From Moniliophthora roreri (lineage: Eukaryota > Basidiomycota > Agaricomycetes > Agaricales > Marasmiaceae), in assembly GCA_001466705.2 (NCBI GenBank), contig LATX02000123.1:930001-994000 (forward strand): a stretch of 64,000 nt of DNA, read 5' to 3'. The notes under the pieces are model-generated. The model ran no database searches. It had not been told where the DNA came from and worked only from the letters and a program-made list of their open reading frames with translations. This document shows, piece by piece, positions 33,215-45,361 of this stretch. Both the position numbers and the translations under genes were made by a program. Position 1 is the first letter of the stretch; the number at the start of each line of letters is the position of its first letter.

Positions 33215-33960
33215 GAAACAGCTCCATGGAGCAATAAATGTGGATGTCAAGTGTTCAATCCTAAAGAAGTAATAAACACGGCTCCCACAGTAGGACCAAC
33301 TTTACCACAGCACATAGTTAAACAAGAAGAAGGATCAGAAGCTCAATTTGTTTCAATGCTTGATAAGATGGAATCCTGGATGAAGAATGCAGACAGTCAA
33401 GCAGAGAAAAGAGAAAAAGAGCTGTTAGCAAAGATCAGCCAAGTCTATAGTCAGAATAAGCCCAGTGCTTCAGGTGTCCATCAAGCAAAGAGCTCTGATT
33501 CTCAACCAGCAAGAGCAGATAATACTGTAACTTGTCATTGCTGTGAGGAACTTGGACACTACACAAATGACTGTCAGTTCAGGCAGAACCTAGTGAAAAG
33601 AGGAATCTTAATCACTAGACCCAGTACATGGGGTTTTGTGTTCAAAGATGGCTCTTATGTTCCAAAAGGTAATGAGAAAGAAACCCAGAAGGAGAAAATG
33701 TTGAGAGTCATCAATAAGCGAGGCTGGGAATTCCCAATGGCTTTGGTCCATATGCAGTTCGCTACTGAAGAAGAAGAAGAGTTCATGGACAAATATGAAG
33801 AAATGAAGCAAGGGGCAGATGACCCAGGCAAAGACTATGGGAGTACTGAGACAGCAAGAAGAGACACAAGGAGAACACATCAAGAAGCTAAAGGAATTAG
33901 TACACTACTTGATCTCCAAGATTGAAAGTATGAAAGCTACAGTGCAGTTGGGAAACTAGA
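33061..33960 (+). pseudogene. gag: Gypsy A2 gag, second part with CCHC knuckle
   Basis: It resumes at EALSEARS and is open from 33170 to 33925. It includes EAQFVSMLDKMESW and the knuckle CHCCEELGHYTNDC at about 33532-33573. Near 33838 a small deletion relative to A1 (GGGAGTAC for GTGGTGC) shifts the frame and changes the C-terminus. At 33344 it has CAA where A1 has TGA. Confidence 0.8.
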
Positions 33961-34616
33961 AAGTCCAAGGAATGGGTGTGGGTCAGAACAGCCAGTAGCA
34001 GTGGCAAACACCCAAGAGGAACAAGAACAACCGGCTGCATGTACCAATACCCAAAACAAAAAGAACAAAAGTGTACATACAAATATGGAAAACAATAAAC
34101 AAAAGAAAAATGCTAAAGAAGATATTGCAAAAACCACTTCAAATACCAAAACTCCCACAGTGAAAGCAGTACCAGTGGTAGAAATACCTAGCTTCTCCAC
34201 AGCTGAGAAGGAGAAATATGTTGCTCCTCACTGACAAGAAAAGCAGGCAAAGAGTAGTAAACACAGCAGTGAACAAAGTCTAAAGAAAGCTGATAACAAG
34301 AAAGGGTCAAAGCAAGATGTATGTGGGACACAAGATGGCAAAACAAGAAAAGCTTTGAGTGGTGTGAAACTGATAGACATCACTATATTTAAGCCACCTC
34401 CACCGGCTAGCAAGTTCCCAGAAGAGTGTGTGTTGAATAAGCCTAAACCTACTCAGCAAAAAGAAGATAACTCAAATAAGTGGCCTCTAGAAGGCAGTCT
34501 CTATTTGAACCCAGAGGATGTGATAGCTGCCCATATTGCTAAAGAAACTCTTAACATGCTGTTAGGAGATCTATGTACTTTACAACCCAAACTAGTTAAA
34601 GCATTGGATAGACAGA
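33961..34616 (+). pseudogene. pol: Gypsy A2 pol, N-terminal linker, split by CACTA MITE 2
   Basis: The sequence corresponds to A1 2590-3240: a Lys/Asn/Gln-rich linker (34001-34234), then LYLNPEDVIAAHIAKETLN and LCTLQPKLVKALDRQT. The MITE interrupts the codon after DRQ. The reading resumes at 36175 with the same residues as A1. A stop at 34232 is shared in position with A1 (2855). Confidence 0.75.
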
Positions 34617-35228
34617 CACTATATACAAGGTGTTCTTTTCATACTATTAATATGAAGGAAATACACTCAGAATACTGCCATATATTCACTTCCAGACAAC
34701 ATTCAGAAAATTCTATTGGTTTCAAACTGTCATCACATATTGAGAACAGCAGGCATACTCTGTATTTTAATTTCCAGAAGAGTCTGTGTTTTTTGATAAT
34801 TTTATAACAATGAAATTATAAAATCATTCTTTAGTTTTCTAATTACAAATATACTAGATTTTCTGCTTTATAAAATAGTGAGAAAACATTTAGAAAATAA
34901 ACATAAAATTTTGAATTTTATATTGAAGAAAACATGTTAAATACACAAGGAAAACTATATGAAAACTATCTAAAAACTGTTTAAAAATATAGTGTTTCCA
35001 TATGATTTTTCTACTATTTTCCTAGTGTTTTTCTAGTGTTTTCTCTGACTTTCCCACAATAGAAAATTTGGAATTTTTATCTTATCTTATCAGTATTTTC
35101 TGAACATCTTCAAACAGAGAAAATTGAATATATTCTTAGCATGGAAATTATTCTAATATATTGTATTATCTAGTAATTCTCAGAATTTGAAAGTTCTATA
35201 TTTTTTTCTGGTGAAAATTTAGCATTCN

Positions 35229-36038
35229 CCAGAAGAGTGTGTGTTGAATAAGCCTAAACCTACTCAGCAAAAAGAAGATAACTCAAATAAGTGGCCTCTA
35301 GAAGGCAGTCTCTATTTGAACCCAGAGGATGTGATAGCTGCCCATATTGCTAAAGAAACTCTTAACATGCTGTTAGGAGATCTATGTACTTTACAACCCA
35401 AACTAGTTAAAGCATTGGATAGACAGACACTATATACAAGGTGTTCTTTTCATACTATTAATATGAAGGAAATACACTCAGAATACTGCCATATATTCAC
35501 TTCCAGACAACATTCAGAAAATTCTATTGGTTTCAAACTGTCATCACATATTGAGAACAGCAGGCATACTCTGTATTTTAATTTCCAGAAGAGTCTGTGT
35601 TTTTTGATAATTTTATAACAATGAAATTATAAAATCATTCTTTAGTTTTCTAATTACAAATATACTAGATTTTCTGCTTTATAAAATAGTGAGAAAACAT
35701 TTAGAAAATAAACATAAAATTTTGAATTTTATATTGAAGAAAACATGTTAAATACACAAGGAAAACTATATGAAAACTATCTAAAAACTGTTTAAAAATA
35801 TAGTGTTTCCATATGATTTTTCTACTATTTTCCTAGTGTTTTTCTAGTGTTTTCTCTGACTTTCCCACAATAGAAAATTTGGAATTTTTATCTTATCTTA
35901 TCAGTATTTTCTGAACATCTTCAAACAGAGAAAATTGAATATATTCTTAGCATGGAAATTATTCTAATATATTGTATTATCTAGTAATTCTCAGAATTTG
36001 AAAGTTCTATATTTTTTTCTGGTGAAAATTTAGCATTC
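35229..36038. repeat. Assembly overlap: repeats 34418-35227 after the N at 35228
   Basis: An 810-bp exact copy (offset 811). It doubles the end of the A2 linker and most of MITE 2. The second copy continues into the missing right end of the MITE, as expected for an unmerged contig overlap. Confidence 0.9.
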
Positions 36039-36174
36039 TCCAGACATATTCTTGTTGAGGGGACACAATTAAAATTTAGAATTTATATATGGTTTTATAA
36101 AAATTTTCTTTGCAAGAAGATTAAGTGTTTTCTCAATCAGAAAACCATGTTAAAAGAACACCTTGTACATAGTG
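35428..36174 (-). mobile_element. CACTA-type MITE 2, 747 bp, target duplication AGA
   Basis: The left end is CACTATATACAAGGTGTTC. The right end in reverse complement is CACTATGTACAAGGTGTTC. AGA flanks it (35425-35427 and 36175-36177), and A1 shows the empty site at 3236-3242. Its right end matches the left end of MITE 1, so it lies in the opposite orientation. An incomplete contig-end copy starts at 34617. There is no coding capacity, so an autonomous CACTA transposase elsewhere would be needed. Confidence 0.85.
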
Positions 36175-36177
36175 AGA

Positions 36178-36834
36178 CTAAGAACTGAGTATTAGCAATG
36201 TCTAAATCAAAAGGCAGTGTGGAAGCCAATAAGACAAAGCATCTGTCAGAAGAAGCTGTACTATTGACCCATGGAAGAAGCAAAAGAAGTGTTTGTCAAT
36301 ATTGACAAAATACATACTTCAGAAACATTCAAAGTTCTGACTAAACCTGTGGGGGACATGCCTGCAGAAGCAGTGGTTCAGTTGGATCCAGTTGACCAAT
36401 TCAACATGAATATAGTGGATTGTCCTGATAGAGTGAAAAAGGTACTAACAATAGTAGCTGCCACTACTGAAGGACTTAGAGTAATCTTTCTGAAAGTCAA
36501 CAAAAGTAGCATCATGGTAGAAGTGGTTCTAGATAGTGGATTGCAAATAATCTCTATAGATACATGAACAGCTAAAAGCCTAGACTTGACCTGGGATCCA
36601 GATATTGTTATATGCATCCAATCATTGAACAGCAGACTAAACTCTATGTGGGGCTTAGCTAGAAATGTGCCCTTCAAGTTTGGAGAGATAGTTCTGTACT
36701 TACAAGTGCATATAGTCAATAGTGCATTGTATCAAGTGTTACTAGGAAGACCATTTGATACTCTAGCAAATACAAAAGTACTGAACAATAGGAAGGATAC
36801 AGAACTCAAGATAATGTGTCTAAATACTAAATGA
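36178..36834 (+). pseudogene. pol: Gypsy A2 pol, aspartic protease
   Basis: From 36271 the sequence follows A1: EAKEVFVNIDKIHTSET, VVLDSGLQIISID (catalytic DSG kept; the next residue is changed from A1 SQ to LQ), a stop at 36565, then FGEIVLYLQVHIV and VLLGRPFDTLA to a stop at 36832. The stop after IDT is shared with A1, so it may be ancestral or a CGA site hit in both. Confidence 0.8.
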
Positions 36835-37233
36835 AGAGTTACTATCCCTATGTTTAGATAAGGATCATATTGACCTCTGCAGCACAAGGAAGTTAAACCT
36901 CTAGTAGAAGAACCAGCATCTCCTCAAATGGAGGGAGATGTAAATTTTCAGACCTCAAGAATCTGATTAGCCAACAGAAAGAGGTATCTTTACAGTTCAA
37001 GCTCATGGAAGCAAACAAAGTAGTGATTACAGGCTATAAGTTACCCAGTATTGGCAAGCAATTCTGACCAGAAGAGCTGGCCAAAGCATATGTAATGGCA
37101 GCATATACAGACATTGGAGAAGAGAATAGTGAGTTGAACAGGCTAATTCAGCAATTCTTGATGGGAGCAAAAGACAGAGAGAGCAATAAAACAAAAGAAA
37201 ATCAATATGAGAGTCAGTGGAAGGTAGAGTACA

Positions 37234-37662
37234 TGTTACGTTTTTCCTATCCCGCCTCTATGCTTCTCTTTCTGATCAGACATGTACACCTTCCCAGCCC
37301 CCTTTTCCTTCTTATGTTTATGCTTCTTGTTCTCTCGGACTTATTACACTTCCCCAGTACCCCGTTTCTTTATCAGAATGCTTCCTATATCCCGACTTCA
37401 TCAGTATTTATTACCATATCATCGTAGTCATCAGATGTTTGTATAATGTAGATTACATGACAGGTTGTAACTATTTAAGTGCTCGAGCTAGGACTCCGAG
37501 TCCTCAGCTTGACCTAGTTTAATATTACTTGTGTCACTGCCACAACGAAGGTCCTCTGAACTTCAGCACCTGCTGAACGAACTCTAACTTGAGGACTGCC
37601 TGTGAAGGGACTCTGCCTTTCATAAGTAGTTGAGTTGACGTTGCTGCGCAAGTAACGTAACA
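37234..37662 (+). mobile_element. Solo LTR of the B/C group, 429 bp, target duplication GTACA
   Basis: It is plus-oriented, beginning TGTTACGTTTTTCC and ending CAAGTAACGTAACA. GTACA flanks it at 37229-37233 and 37663-37667, interrupting A2 pol between VEY and MMEETRKK. It has TATTTAA at 37472 and the hairpin at 37483-37512 with G-C pairs replacing A-T pairs. The copy at 39349-39777 is the assembly duplicate. Confidence 0.95.
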
Positions 37663-38509
37663 GTACATGATGGAAGAAACAAGAAAGAAAGTGATAGAGA
37701 AAATTGAACAGAGGAAAGCAGCAGCAGAGACTGCTGTGGAGCAAGCTAAACAAGTAAATGAGCTATGAGAACAAATGTTGGTGGAACACATAGACCAGCA
37801 ATCAAAGAAATGGAGTGACATGTTGGACAAAGACTTGGATACTCTGTCTCTGTGGGAACACTTGCAAAAGCATCCTATTTGATACACTGTATGCAGGACA
37901 CAGTTCCAAGGCTCTGGTTTTGTAGTGCCATATGGCAAGAAGAAGTACAAGCCAGTGGCTAAAAAAGTTAAACATCAAGGCCATGTTACCTCCTGAATTT
38001 CAGATTGAACAAAATATTACAGGAAATTCTCTAGAAGGAATGCCCAAACTACTGACTAATCCACCAGAATACACTCCAGACAAGTGTTATACTGAGGAAT
38101 GGAAGAAAGTCATAGATGAGAATCATCCAGAAGGGTTTCTTCTGCCAGAGGAACAAAAGCTATTACATTGTTTATTGAAGCTACAAGAGATGGCTTTTGC
38201 ATGGGATGAATCTGAAGCTGGAATCTTTAGAGAGGATTTCTTTCCTCAGGTAGAGTTTCTAGTAGTACCACACATGCCATGGGTGTTTAAAAATGCACCA
38301 GGAATATTTGACAAAGTGTGTAACATAATTAAAGGAAAGATTATAAACAGAACTTATGAACCATCAAATAGTACTAATCCCAGTGGTTCTGTGTTGCCAA
38401 GAAAGATAGTAGACTGTGTATAGTTCACAGTTTAGAACTGTTAAATGCTGTGACAATACAACACTCAGAGATTCCCCCAGCCACATATGAGCTAGCAAAT
38501 CATTTTGCN

Positions 38510-40623
38510 ACCAATTCAACATGAATATAGTGGATTGTCCTGATAGAGTGAAAAAGGTACTAACAATAGTAGCTGCCACTACTGAAGGACTTAGAGTAAT
38601 CTTTCTGAAAGTCAACAAAAGTAGCATCATGGTAGAAGTGGTTCTAGATAGTGGATTGCAAATAATCTCTATAGATACATGAACAGCTAAAAGCCTAGAC
38701 TTGACCTGGGATCCAGATATTGTTATATGCATCCAATCATTGAACAGCAGACTAAACTCTATGTGGGGCTTAGCTAGAAATGTGCCCTTCAAGTTTGGAG
38801 AGATAGTTCTGTACTTACAAGTGCATATAGTCAATAGTGCATTGTATCAAGTGTTACTAGGAAGACCATTTGATACTCTAGCAAATACAAAAGTACTGAA
38901 CAATAGGAAGGATACAGAACTCAAGATAATGTGTCTAAATACTAAATGAAGAGTTACTATCCCTATGTTTAGATAAGGATCATATTGACCTCTGCAGCAC
39001 AAGGAAGTTAAACCTCTAGTAGAAGAACCAGCATCTCCTCAAATGGAGGGAGATGTAAATTTTCAGACCTCAAGAATCTGATTAGCCAACAGAAAGAGGT
39101 ATCTTTACAGTTCAAGCTCATGGAAGCAAACAAAGTAGTGATTACAGGCTATAAGTTACCCAGTATTGGCAAGCAATTCTGACCAGAAGAGCTGGCCAAA
39201 GCATATGTAATGGCAGCATATACAGACATTGGAGAAGAGAATAGTGAGTTGAACAGGCTAATTCAGCAATTCTTGATGGGAGCAAAAGACAGAGAGAGCA
39301 ATAAAACAAAAGAAAATCAATATGAGAGTCAGTGGAAGGTAGAGTACATGTTACGTTTTTCCTATCCCGCCTCTATGCTTCTCTTTCTGATCAGACATGT
39401 ACACCTTCCCAGCCCCCTTTTCCTTCTTATGTTTATGCTTCTTGTTCTCTCGGACTTATTACACTTCCCCAGTACCCCGTTTCTTTATCAGAATGCTTCC
39501 TATATCCCGACTTCATCAGTATTTATTACCATATCATCGTAGTCATCAGATGTTTGTATAATGTAGATTACATGACAGGTTGTAACTATTTAAGTGCTCG
39601 AGCTAGGACTCCGAGTCCTCAGCTTGACCTAGTTTAATATTACTTGTGTCACTGCCACAACGAAGGTCCTCTGAACTTCAGCACCTGCTGAACGAACTCT
39701 AACTTGAGGACTGCCTGTGAAGGGACTCTGCCTTTCATAAGTAGTTGAGTTGACGTTGCTGCGCAAGTAACGTAACAGTACATGATGGAAGAAACAAGAA
39801 AGAAAGTGATAGAGAAAATTGAACAGAGGAAAGCAGCAGCAGAGACTGCTGTGGAGCAAGCTAAACAAGTAAATGAGCTATGAGAACAAATGTTGGTGGA
39901 ACACATAGACCAGCAATCAAAGAAATGGAGTGACATGTTGGACAAAGACTTGGATACTCTGTCTCTGTGGGAACACTTGCAAAAGCATCCTATTTGATAC
40001 ACTGTATGCAGGACACAGTTCCAAGGCTCTGGTTTTGTAGTGCCATATGGCAAGAAGAAGTACAAGCCAGTGGCTAAAAAAGTTAAACATCAAGGCCATG
40101 TTACCTCCTGAATTTCAGATTGAACAAAATATTACAGGAAATTCTCTAGAAGGAATGCCCAAACTACTGACTAATCCACCAGAATACACTCCAGACAAGT
40201 GTTATACTGAGGAATGGAAGAAAGTCATAGATGAGAATCATCCAGAAGGGTTTCTTCTGCCAGAGGAACAAAAGCTATTACATTGTTTATTGAAGCTACA
40301 AGAGATGGCTTTTGCATGGGATGAATCTGAAGCTGGAATCTTTAGAGAGGATTTCTTTCCTCAGGTAGAGTTTCTAGTAGTACCACACATGCCATGGGTG
40401 TTTAAAAATGCACCAGGAATATTTGACAAAGTGTGTAACATAATTAAAGGAAAGATTATAAACAGAACTTATGAACCATCAAATAGTACTAATCCCAGTG
40501 GTTCTGTGTTGCCAAGAAAGATAGTAGACTGTGTATAGTTCACAGTTTAGAACTGTTAAATGCTGTGACAATACAACACTCAGAGATTCCCCCAGCCACA
40601 TATGAGCTAGCAAATCATTTTGC
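38510..40623. repeat. Assembly overlap: repeats 36395-38508 after the N at 38509
   Basis: A 2114-bp exact copy (offset 2115), including the protease, the solo LTR and the start of RT. The A2 pol order makes sense only if one copy is dropped. It is the longest of the contig overlaps seen here. Confidence 0.9.
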
Positions 40624-41792
40624 AGAATGAGCTTGTAGAGGAACACTGGATTTGTTTGTAGGATATGATGAAAGGAAAATACATTCTTTATTGTGAGACT
40701 TAACAACATTTTGAACACCTTTTAGCACATACAGACTAATCAAATTACCTATGGGATGGACTAATTCAGTGCCTATATTCCATAAGAATGTCTGAAATAC
40801 TGAAGGATGAAATACCTCAGGTTATATGGCCATATATTGATGATGTTCCAATATGAGAACCAAAAACAAGATATGAACTAGAAGGTGGAGGATATGAAAC
40901 AATACTGGAAAGCTCAGACATAAGGCATTTTGCATGGGAACATATGCAGAATGTGAACCACATCTTACAACATGTTAAATACTGTAGTGGAATGTTTGCA
41001 AGAAAAAAGTCTTTTGTGTGCTGTAATGAGACAATCATAGTAGGACATAGGTGTACCTATGCAGGACTCAAACCCATCCACAATAAAATAGAGGCCATTA
41101 CTACTTGGCCTTCACTGCTAATTACCAAGACAGATGTAAGAAGCTTTCTGGGGACCTGTGGTCAAGTTAGGCAGTTTATTAAAAACTTTGCTAAGATAGC
41201 TGCACTAATACAACATCTTATGCAAGATGATGTAGCAGTTGACTGGGGACCTAAAGAGGAAGAGTCTATGGACTTAATAAAGGAAGCCTTGTGCAACACA
41301 GAGCCTTTGAAACATATAGACTACAAAAGCGAAGGGAAAGTAGTATTGGCAGTAGATACCTCTTACCTTGCAGTCAGGTATTATCTCCACCAATGTGATG
41401 TAAAGGACAAGAAAAAGAGAAATTATTGCTTATTTAGATCAATAACACTGAATGAGTGAGAAGCTAGGTTCTCTCAGCCCAAGAGAGAACTATATGAATT
41501 GAAGTTGGTCCTATTAGCGACACATTATTGGACAGTTGGATGTAGAAAGCTAGCAGTGGAAACAGATGCAAAATATATAAAAGAAATGCTAGACAATCTG
41601 AGCATCGCTCCTAATGCAACAATCAATAGGTAGATAGAAGAGATATGGAAGTACCACTTCACCTTAATCCATATTCCAGCAACCAGTCATGGTTTGGCAG
41701 ATGGTTTACCATGGAGACCTCCAGGAGGACAGGAACTAGCTATTCCTAAGCTAGATCCTAAAGACTGAGATGAAGATAATGATGGGGAACCA
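39778..41792 (+). pseudogene. pol: Gypsy A2 pol, reverse transcriptase and RNase H, broken
   Basis: The charged linker and RT N-terminus are at 40047-40538 (FDKVCNIIKGKII). The catalytic region at about 40830 reads PYIDDVPI followed by a stop where A1 has Arg, so YIDD is intact. The RT thumb and RNase H are at 40944-41459 (GHRCTYAGLKP, FLGTCGQVRQF, AVDTSYLAVRYYL), then further broken sequence with VETDAKYIKEML and GLADGLPW. Many stops disable it. It runs into integrase without a gap. Confidence 0.8.
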
Positions 41793-42902
41793 ATGAGATT
41801 CAAAATAGGTGAAGGGGTAGTAGAAGAACTGTTAGAGTTGTGTGACTTCTATGATAAAATAGATATGTGTAGTGGATTTCTACATGAATTAGCAGAATCA
41901 GAAGAAGACTGGGAGCAAGATCTCCAGTATGCAATTGATGAAGAGTACAATCTCCAATGTATAGTAGACATCTTTAATTTTCAGTTTGGGAGAGAGCCTC
42001 TTGAAACAGAACTGTTTTGTAGCACATATACATATATGACTACTGGACTAATCCAGATAGCAAAGTACTTAAAGGCAGATCCACTAAAGAAATAAAAAGA
42101 CTTAAAGAACAAGCTGGATGGTACTTTGTCAGTCAGAACATGAAACTGTATCAAAGAAATAAAGATGAAGAAGGACAGCACCAGCTAGTTGTCCTAGATA
42201 AGAGAAGGAGAATGAGGATGTTACATGGAGCTTATGACTATCTAGAACATGAAGGCATACAACCCACTCTTGACATTCTGGAATGTTGTTTCTGGTGGCC
42301 CAAGATGGAGAATGATGTGTCATAGTATGTGAAGAGCTGTAAACCTTGTCAAGAGCACATACATTGACATGTGAAGATTCCACCTACACTTACACATACT
42401 CCCATGTTGTTTCAAAAGATTCATGTACTTTTCAAGTGTCTCCAGCAAGTAATGGTTGTAAATATGTAGTATACAGTTGCTGTACATTAACATTCTGGTT
42501 AGAGGCAAGGGCCTTGAGATTCAATAAGGCTTCTGCTATTGGCCAATGGTTTTTTGAGGACTTCATTTGTAGATGTGGAATTCCAAAGGAAGTGGTAATG
42601 GATAATGCTAGTCAAATAAAGAAAGTACTTGATTGGTTAGAACACAAGTATAACATAAGGGGCATACAAATTAGCTCTTGTAATTCACAAGCTAATGGAA
42701 AAATCAAGAGAGCACACTTTGACATCTGAATGGTGTTGGCTAAGGCTACTAATAATGACCTTACTAAATGGTATTGGTGTCTGAAGCACATCCTTTGAGC
42801 CAATTGTGTTATGCCATGGAGAGATTTTGGATGCTCTCTGTATTTCTTGGTATTAGAGGCTGATCCAGTGCTGCCATTTGATTTGGAAGAATTAACATGG
42901 CT
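41793..42902 (+). pseudogene. pol: Gypsy A2 pol, integrase, interrupted by element B
   Basis: An acidic spacer (EELLELCDFYDKID) leads into a degraded HHCC region around 42230-42360 and the catalytic core. CGIPKEVVMDNASQIKK holds the second catalytic Asp. The third position reads SQANGKIKRAHFD, where comparable integrases have Glu (VER), so Glu is replaced by Lys, a single G-to-A change. The frame continues at 42811-42902 to DLEELTW, where element B is inserted, and resumes at 49434 in the same frame. Confidence 0.8.
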
Positions 42903-43323
42903 TGTTACGTTACTTGTGCAGCAACGTCGACGTAACCACTTCAGTGAAGTATACTCTTCGTTAAGTAGTAGTCGCAAGTTCAAGTTTAAGTTCGTTCAGT
43001 GGTTACTGAAGTTCAGAGGTCCTTGATATCGGCATTGACACAAGTTTTAGATTAACCAGGTCAAGCTGAAGACTTAGAGTCTTAGCTTGAGTGTTTAAAT
43101 ACGTTACAATCGAGCTAAACTAACTATGTATGAATAGTGAGAAGTTCGATGAGTGTCTGATATCTCCCGAAGCTATCGGGATATGAGTAATGTCTGTTGG
43201 CGTCGGCATATAATACTACATGGTCGTGAGATGAGAAAAGGAAGTGGAGATGGGGAAGGTGAACAAAAGGAAGAAAGGAAGTTTACACGGCGAAAGAAAG
43301 AGAAAAGGAAGGAAAACGTAACA
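42903..43323 (-). repeat. 3' LTR of element B
   Basis: 421 bp, near-identical to 49013-49433. The hairpin is at 43061-43090 and TATTTAAA follows at about 43094-43101 on the minus strand. The adjacent polypurine tract on the minus strand is CACGGGGGTAG (43334-43324). Confidence 0.95.
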
Positions 43324-43334
43324 CTACCCCCGTG
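43324..43334 (-). promoter_or_regulatory. Polypurine tract of element B
   Basis: The minus strand reads CACGGGGGTAG up to the LTR. It matches the position and core of the element C tract and primes plus-strand synthesis in LTR elements. Confidence 0.75.
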
Positions 43335-43385
43335 TCATGGTCAGGATTCCACTGCTGACAGACTACAATCCTCGGTCTTGAGCGA

Positions 43386-44069
43386 TTACTCTATTGGCAC
43401 ACCGGACTCCTGGGTTGAGCCGTTTTCTTCGTTCCACTTCGCCCATTCTGCGGCATCCGCCCACCAGTTCTTCTCCCAGGGGTTCTCGTCCCAACAGGGG
43501 CCCCAGGGTTTAGTGGCTTGGTCCACCACCTTCCATTCCGTCTCTTCAATTTTCGGCCACGGCTGCTCTATCTTTCGTTGCTCCATAACGTCCATCCTGC
43601 AAAATCGGTGTTTGAGTCCAAAACACCTAGTGCAGACATAGTACTCGATGTATTCTCCAACGACGTCTGGGTGGTAACATCGTATTACGCCTACCGGTCT
43701 TCTATTCGAAGTCTTCGGTGTGTAACAACACGGCGCTTCGCACGATTCCGGGCTTTCAGCGGCATAATCTACCTCCTCCTTGATCGTCGGAGGGGTCCAT
43801 ATCTCGAACTGGTTATCGATGGTTGTTGGCACAGTCAGATAGGGGAAGTTATAGAGGGAGGATATGGGGATAGCATGGACGGGGATAGAGTTCATAAGGC
43901 ACAATCGGTCTTCGTTAAGACGGTGGGGTAAAGGAACGTGTGTGGATTCTGTTGAGTGATAGGGAGGAGGAGAGTCGCTGACGGGATCAAGGGTGAGGGC
44001 TGCCTGAGCGTTGATCAATTCGAGATCCGAGTTCTGAGTGGAAGAGGGTGAAGAGGTGATGTTGGACAT
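43386..44069 (-). CDS. Accessory Cys-rich ORF of element B, 227 codons
   Basis: An intact ORF that begins with ATG only 2 nt after the pol TAA (44072-44074). It is homologous along its length to 9770-10357 in element C: the N-terminal PLPHRLNEDRLCLMNSIPVH, the Cys block ESCEAPCCYTPKT, RRPVG, C-x-HP, IEYYVCTRCFG and KHRFC, then a Trp-rich end (WGPCWDENPWEKNWW). It is still open while pol around it has five stops. There is no signal peptide or membrane segment. It could be a zinc-binding regulator or nucleic-acid-binding cofactor; this is speculation. Confidence 0.85.
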   Translation of the reverse strand: MSNITSSPSSTQNSDLELINAQAALTLDPVSDSPPPYHSTESTHVPLPHRLNEDRLCLMNSIPVHAIPISSLYNFPYLTVPTTIDNQFEIWTPPTIKEEVDYAAESPESCEAPCCYTPKTSNRRPVGVIRCYHPDVVGEYIEYYVCTRCFGLKHRFCRMDVMEQRKIEQPWPKIEETEWKVVDQATKPWGPCWDENPWEKNWWADAAEWAKWNEENGSTQESGVPIE

Positions 44070-44071
44070 GA

Positions 44072-45358
44072 TTAATCTGAAATTGGGATGGGGTCTTTAG
44101 GCCTTATTCGATGTTTTCTTATATACTCTTTAAGAAGGTCTAGACAATTTGTCATTCCTTCCATTCGAATCCACCGGTTGTGGGATGAGTCATAGCCTGT
44201 GTACGACATGAGGAATTCTCAGGGTTGCTTCTTCGGTCTATGCCCTACTACCGCTTCTACCTCGTATTCTTCGAATCCTTCAATAAGGTCCAGGGGTGGT
44301 TCAGTAAAGCTTGGTCCATGCACTTCGGTCTGTTTAAACGGTGACAACAATGCTGCGTGGAAAACGGGGTGGATCTTCCACTGATGCGGTAGTTCCAACT
44401 TGTACGTCACCGGTCCGAGTACCTTGAGGATTTTGAATGGTCCTTCTCTTTTCGGAGCTAACTTCTTCGACAGGTACCCCATGGCCAGGTTCTTCGCTTC
44501 TAACCAAACCTTCTGTCCTTCTTCAAAGGTGTCTAGTTTCTGTTTTTCCCTTCGTATCATTTGTTGTCGCGCTAGTTCCAGCAAGCTCGCAGTTTCTTCT
44601 CGAACCCTCTTTAATTCTTGAAGTCGTTCTTCTACTGATGGAATCGTTGTTTTCTCAAATACCGTTGGCAGCGGTCGTGGATGATATCCCATCATCATGA
44701 AAAATGGAGATTTCTTGAGGACAGAGTGGGTCTGGTTGTTATGTGCAAACTCTGCTAAAGGGAGATATTCCTTCTATCGAGTTTGTTCTTTCGAGCAGAA
44801 CGCCCTAAGATAAACTTCGACTTCCTGGTTTACTCGTTCCATCTCTCCGTCTGTTTGGGGATGGAACACCGTGCTCATCAAATGCTTGATGGACAGCTGT
44901 CTTCCCATTTCCTGAAACACTTCTGTGGCAAATCTGGGGTCTCTGTCTGATATGATGCGGTCCGGTAATCTGAATCTTTTGTAGAGATGTTGGATTAATA
45001 ATTCCGCTATCTTGGTGGCGTCCGTCGTTTTGGTGCATGGAGTAAAAATTACCCCCTTCGTAGACGAGTGGTCCACCACGACTAAAATAGAATCCATCCC
45101 ATCGCATTCTGGTAAGTCGGTAATAAGATTCATGGTGCAGACCTGGAAGGGAAATGAATTCGGTGTTGGATGGAGCGGTTGAATTGGTGTTCTTGTAGGA
45201 TGTGTGTTGATCTTTGCCTGTTGACAGATTACACAACCATCAACGAATGACCTGATGAACTTAGCCATTCCTGGCCACCAGAAGTCCCTCTGTACCTGTT
45301 CAACGGTGTTCCATTGGCCTGGGTGCCCTACTCCTGGTGTTTCATAAACGGATTGCAC
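44072..45358 (-). pseudogene. pol: Element B pol: integrase and chromodomain, two premature stops
   Basis: The frame is continuous with RT. The HHCC finger (VGHPGQWN ... CVICQQ) is followed by the triad: CTMNLITDLPE has Asn where element C has Asp (first catalytic Asp lost by G-to-A), SDRDPRF keeps the second Asp, and MERVNQEV keeps Glu. Stops fall at 44774 and 44219. The latter is TGA where element C has CGA (Arg) in the chromodomain, QP-stop-EFLMSYTGYD. The product ends at the TAA at 44072. Confidence 0.9.
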
Positions 45359-45361
45359 GAT

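Noticed and set aside
38701..40538. A second Gypsy protease, solo LTR and RT start at 38.5-40.6 kb
   Set aside because: Base-for-base copy of 36395-38508 starting at an N; treated as a contig overlap and not as a second element.
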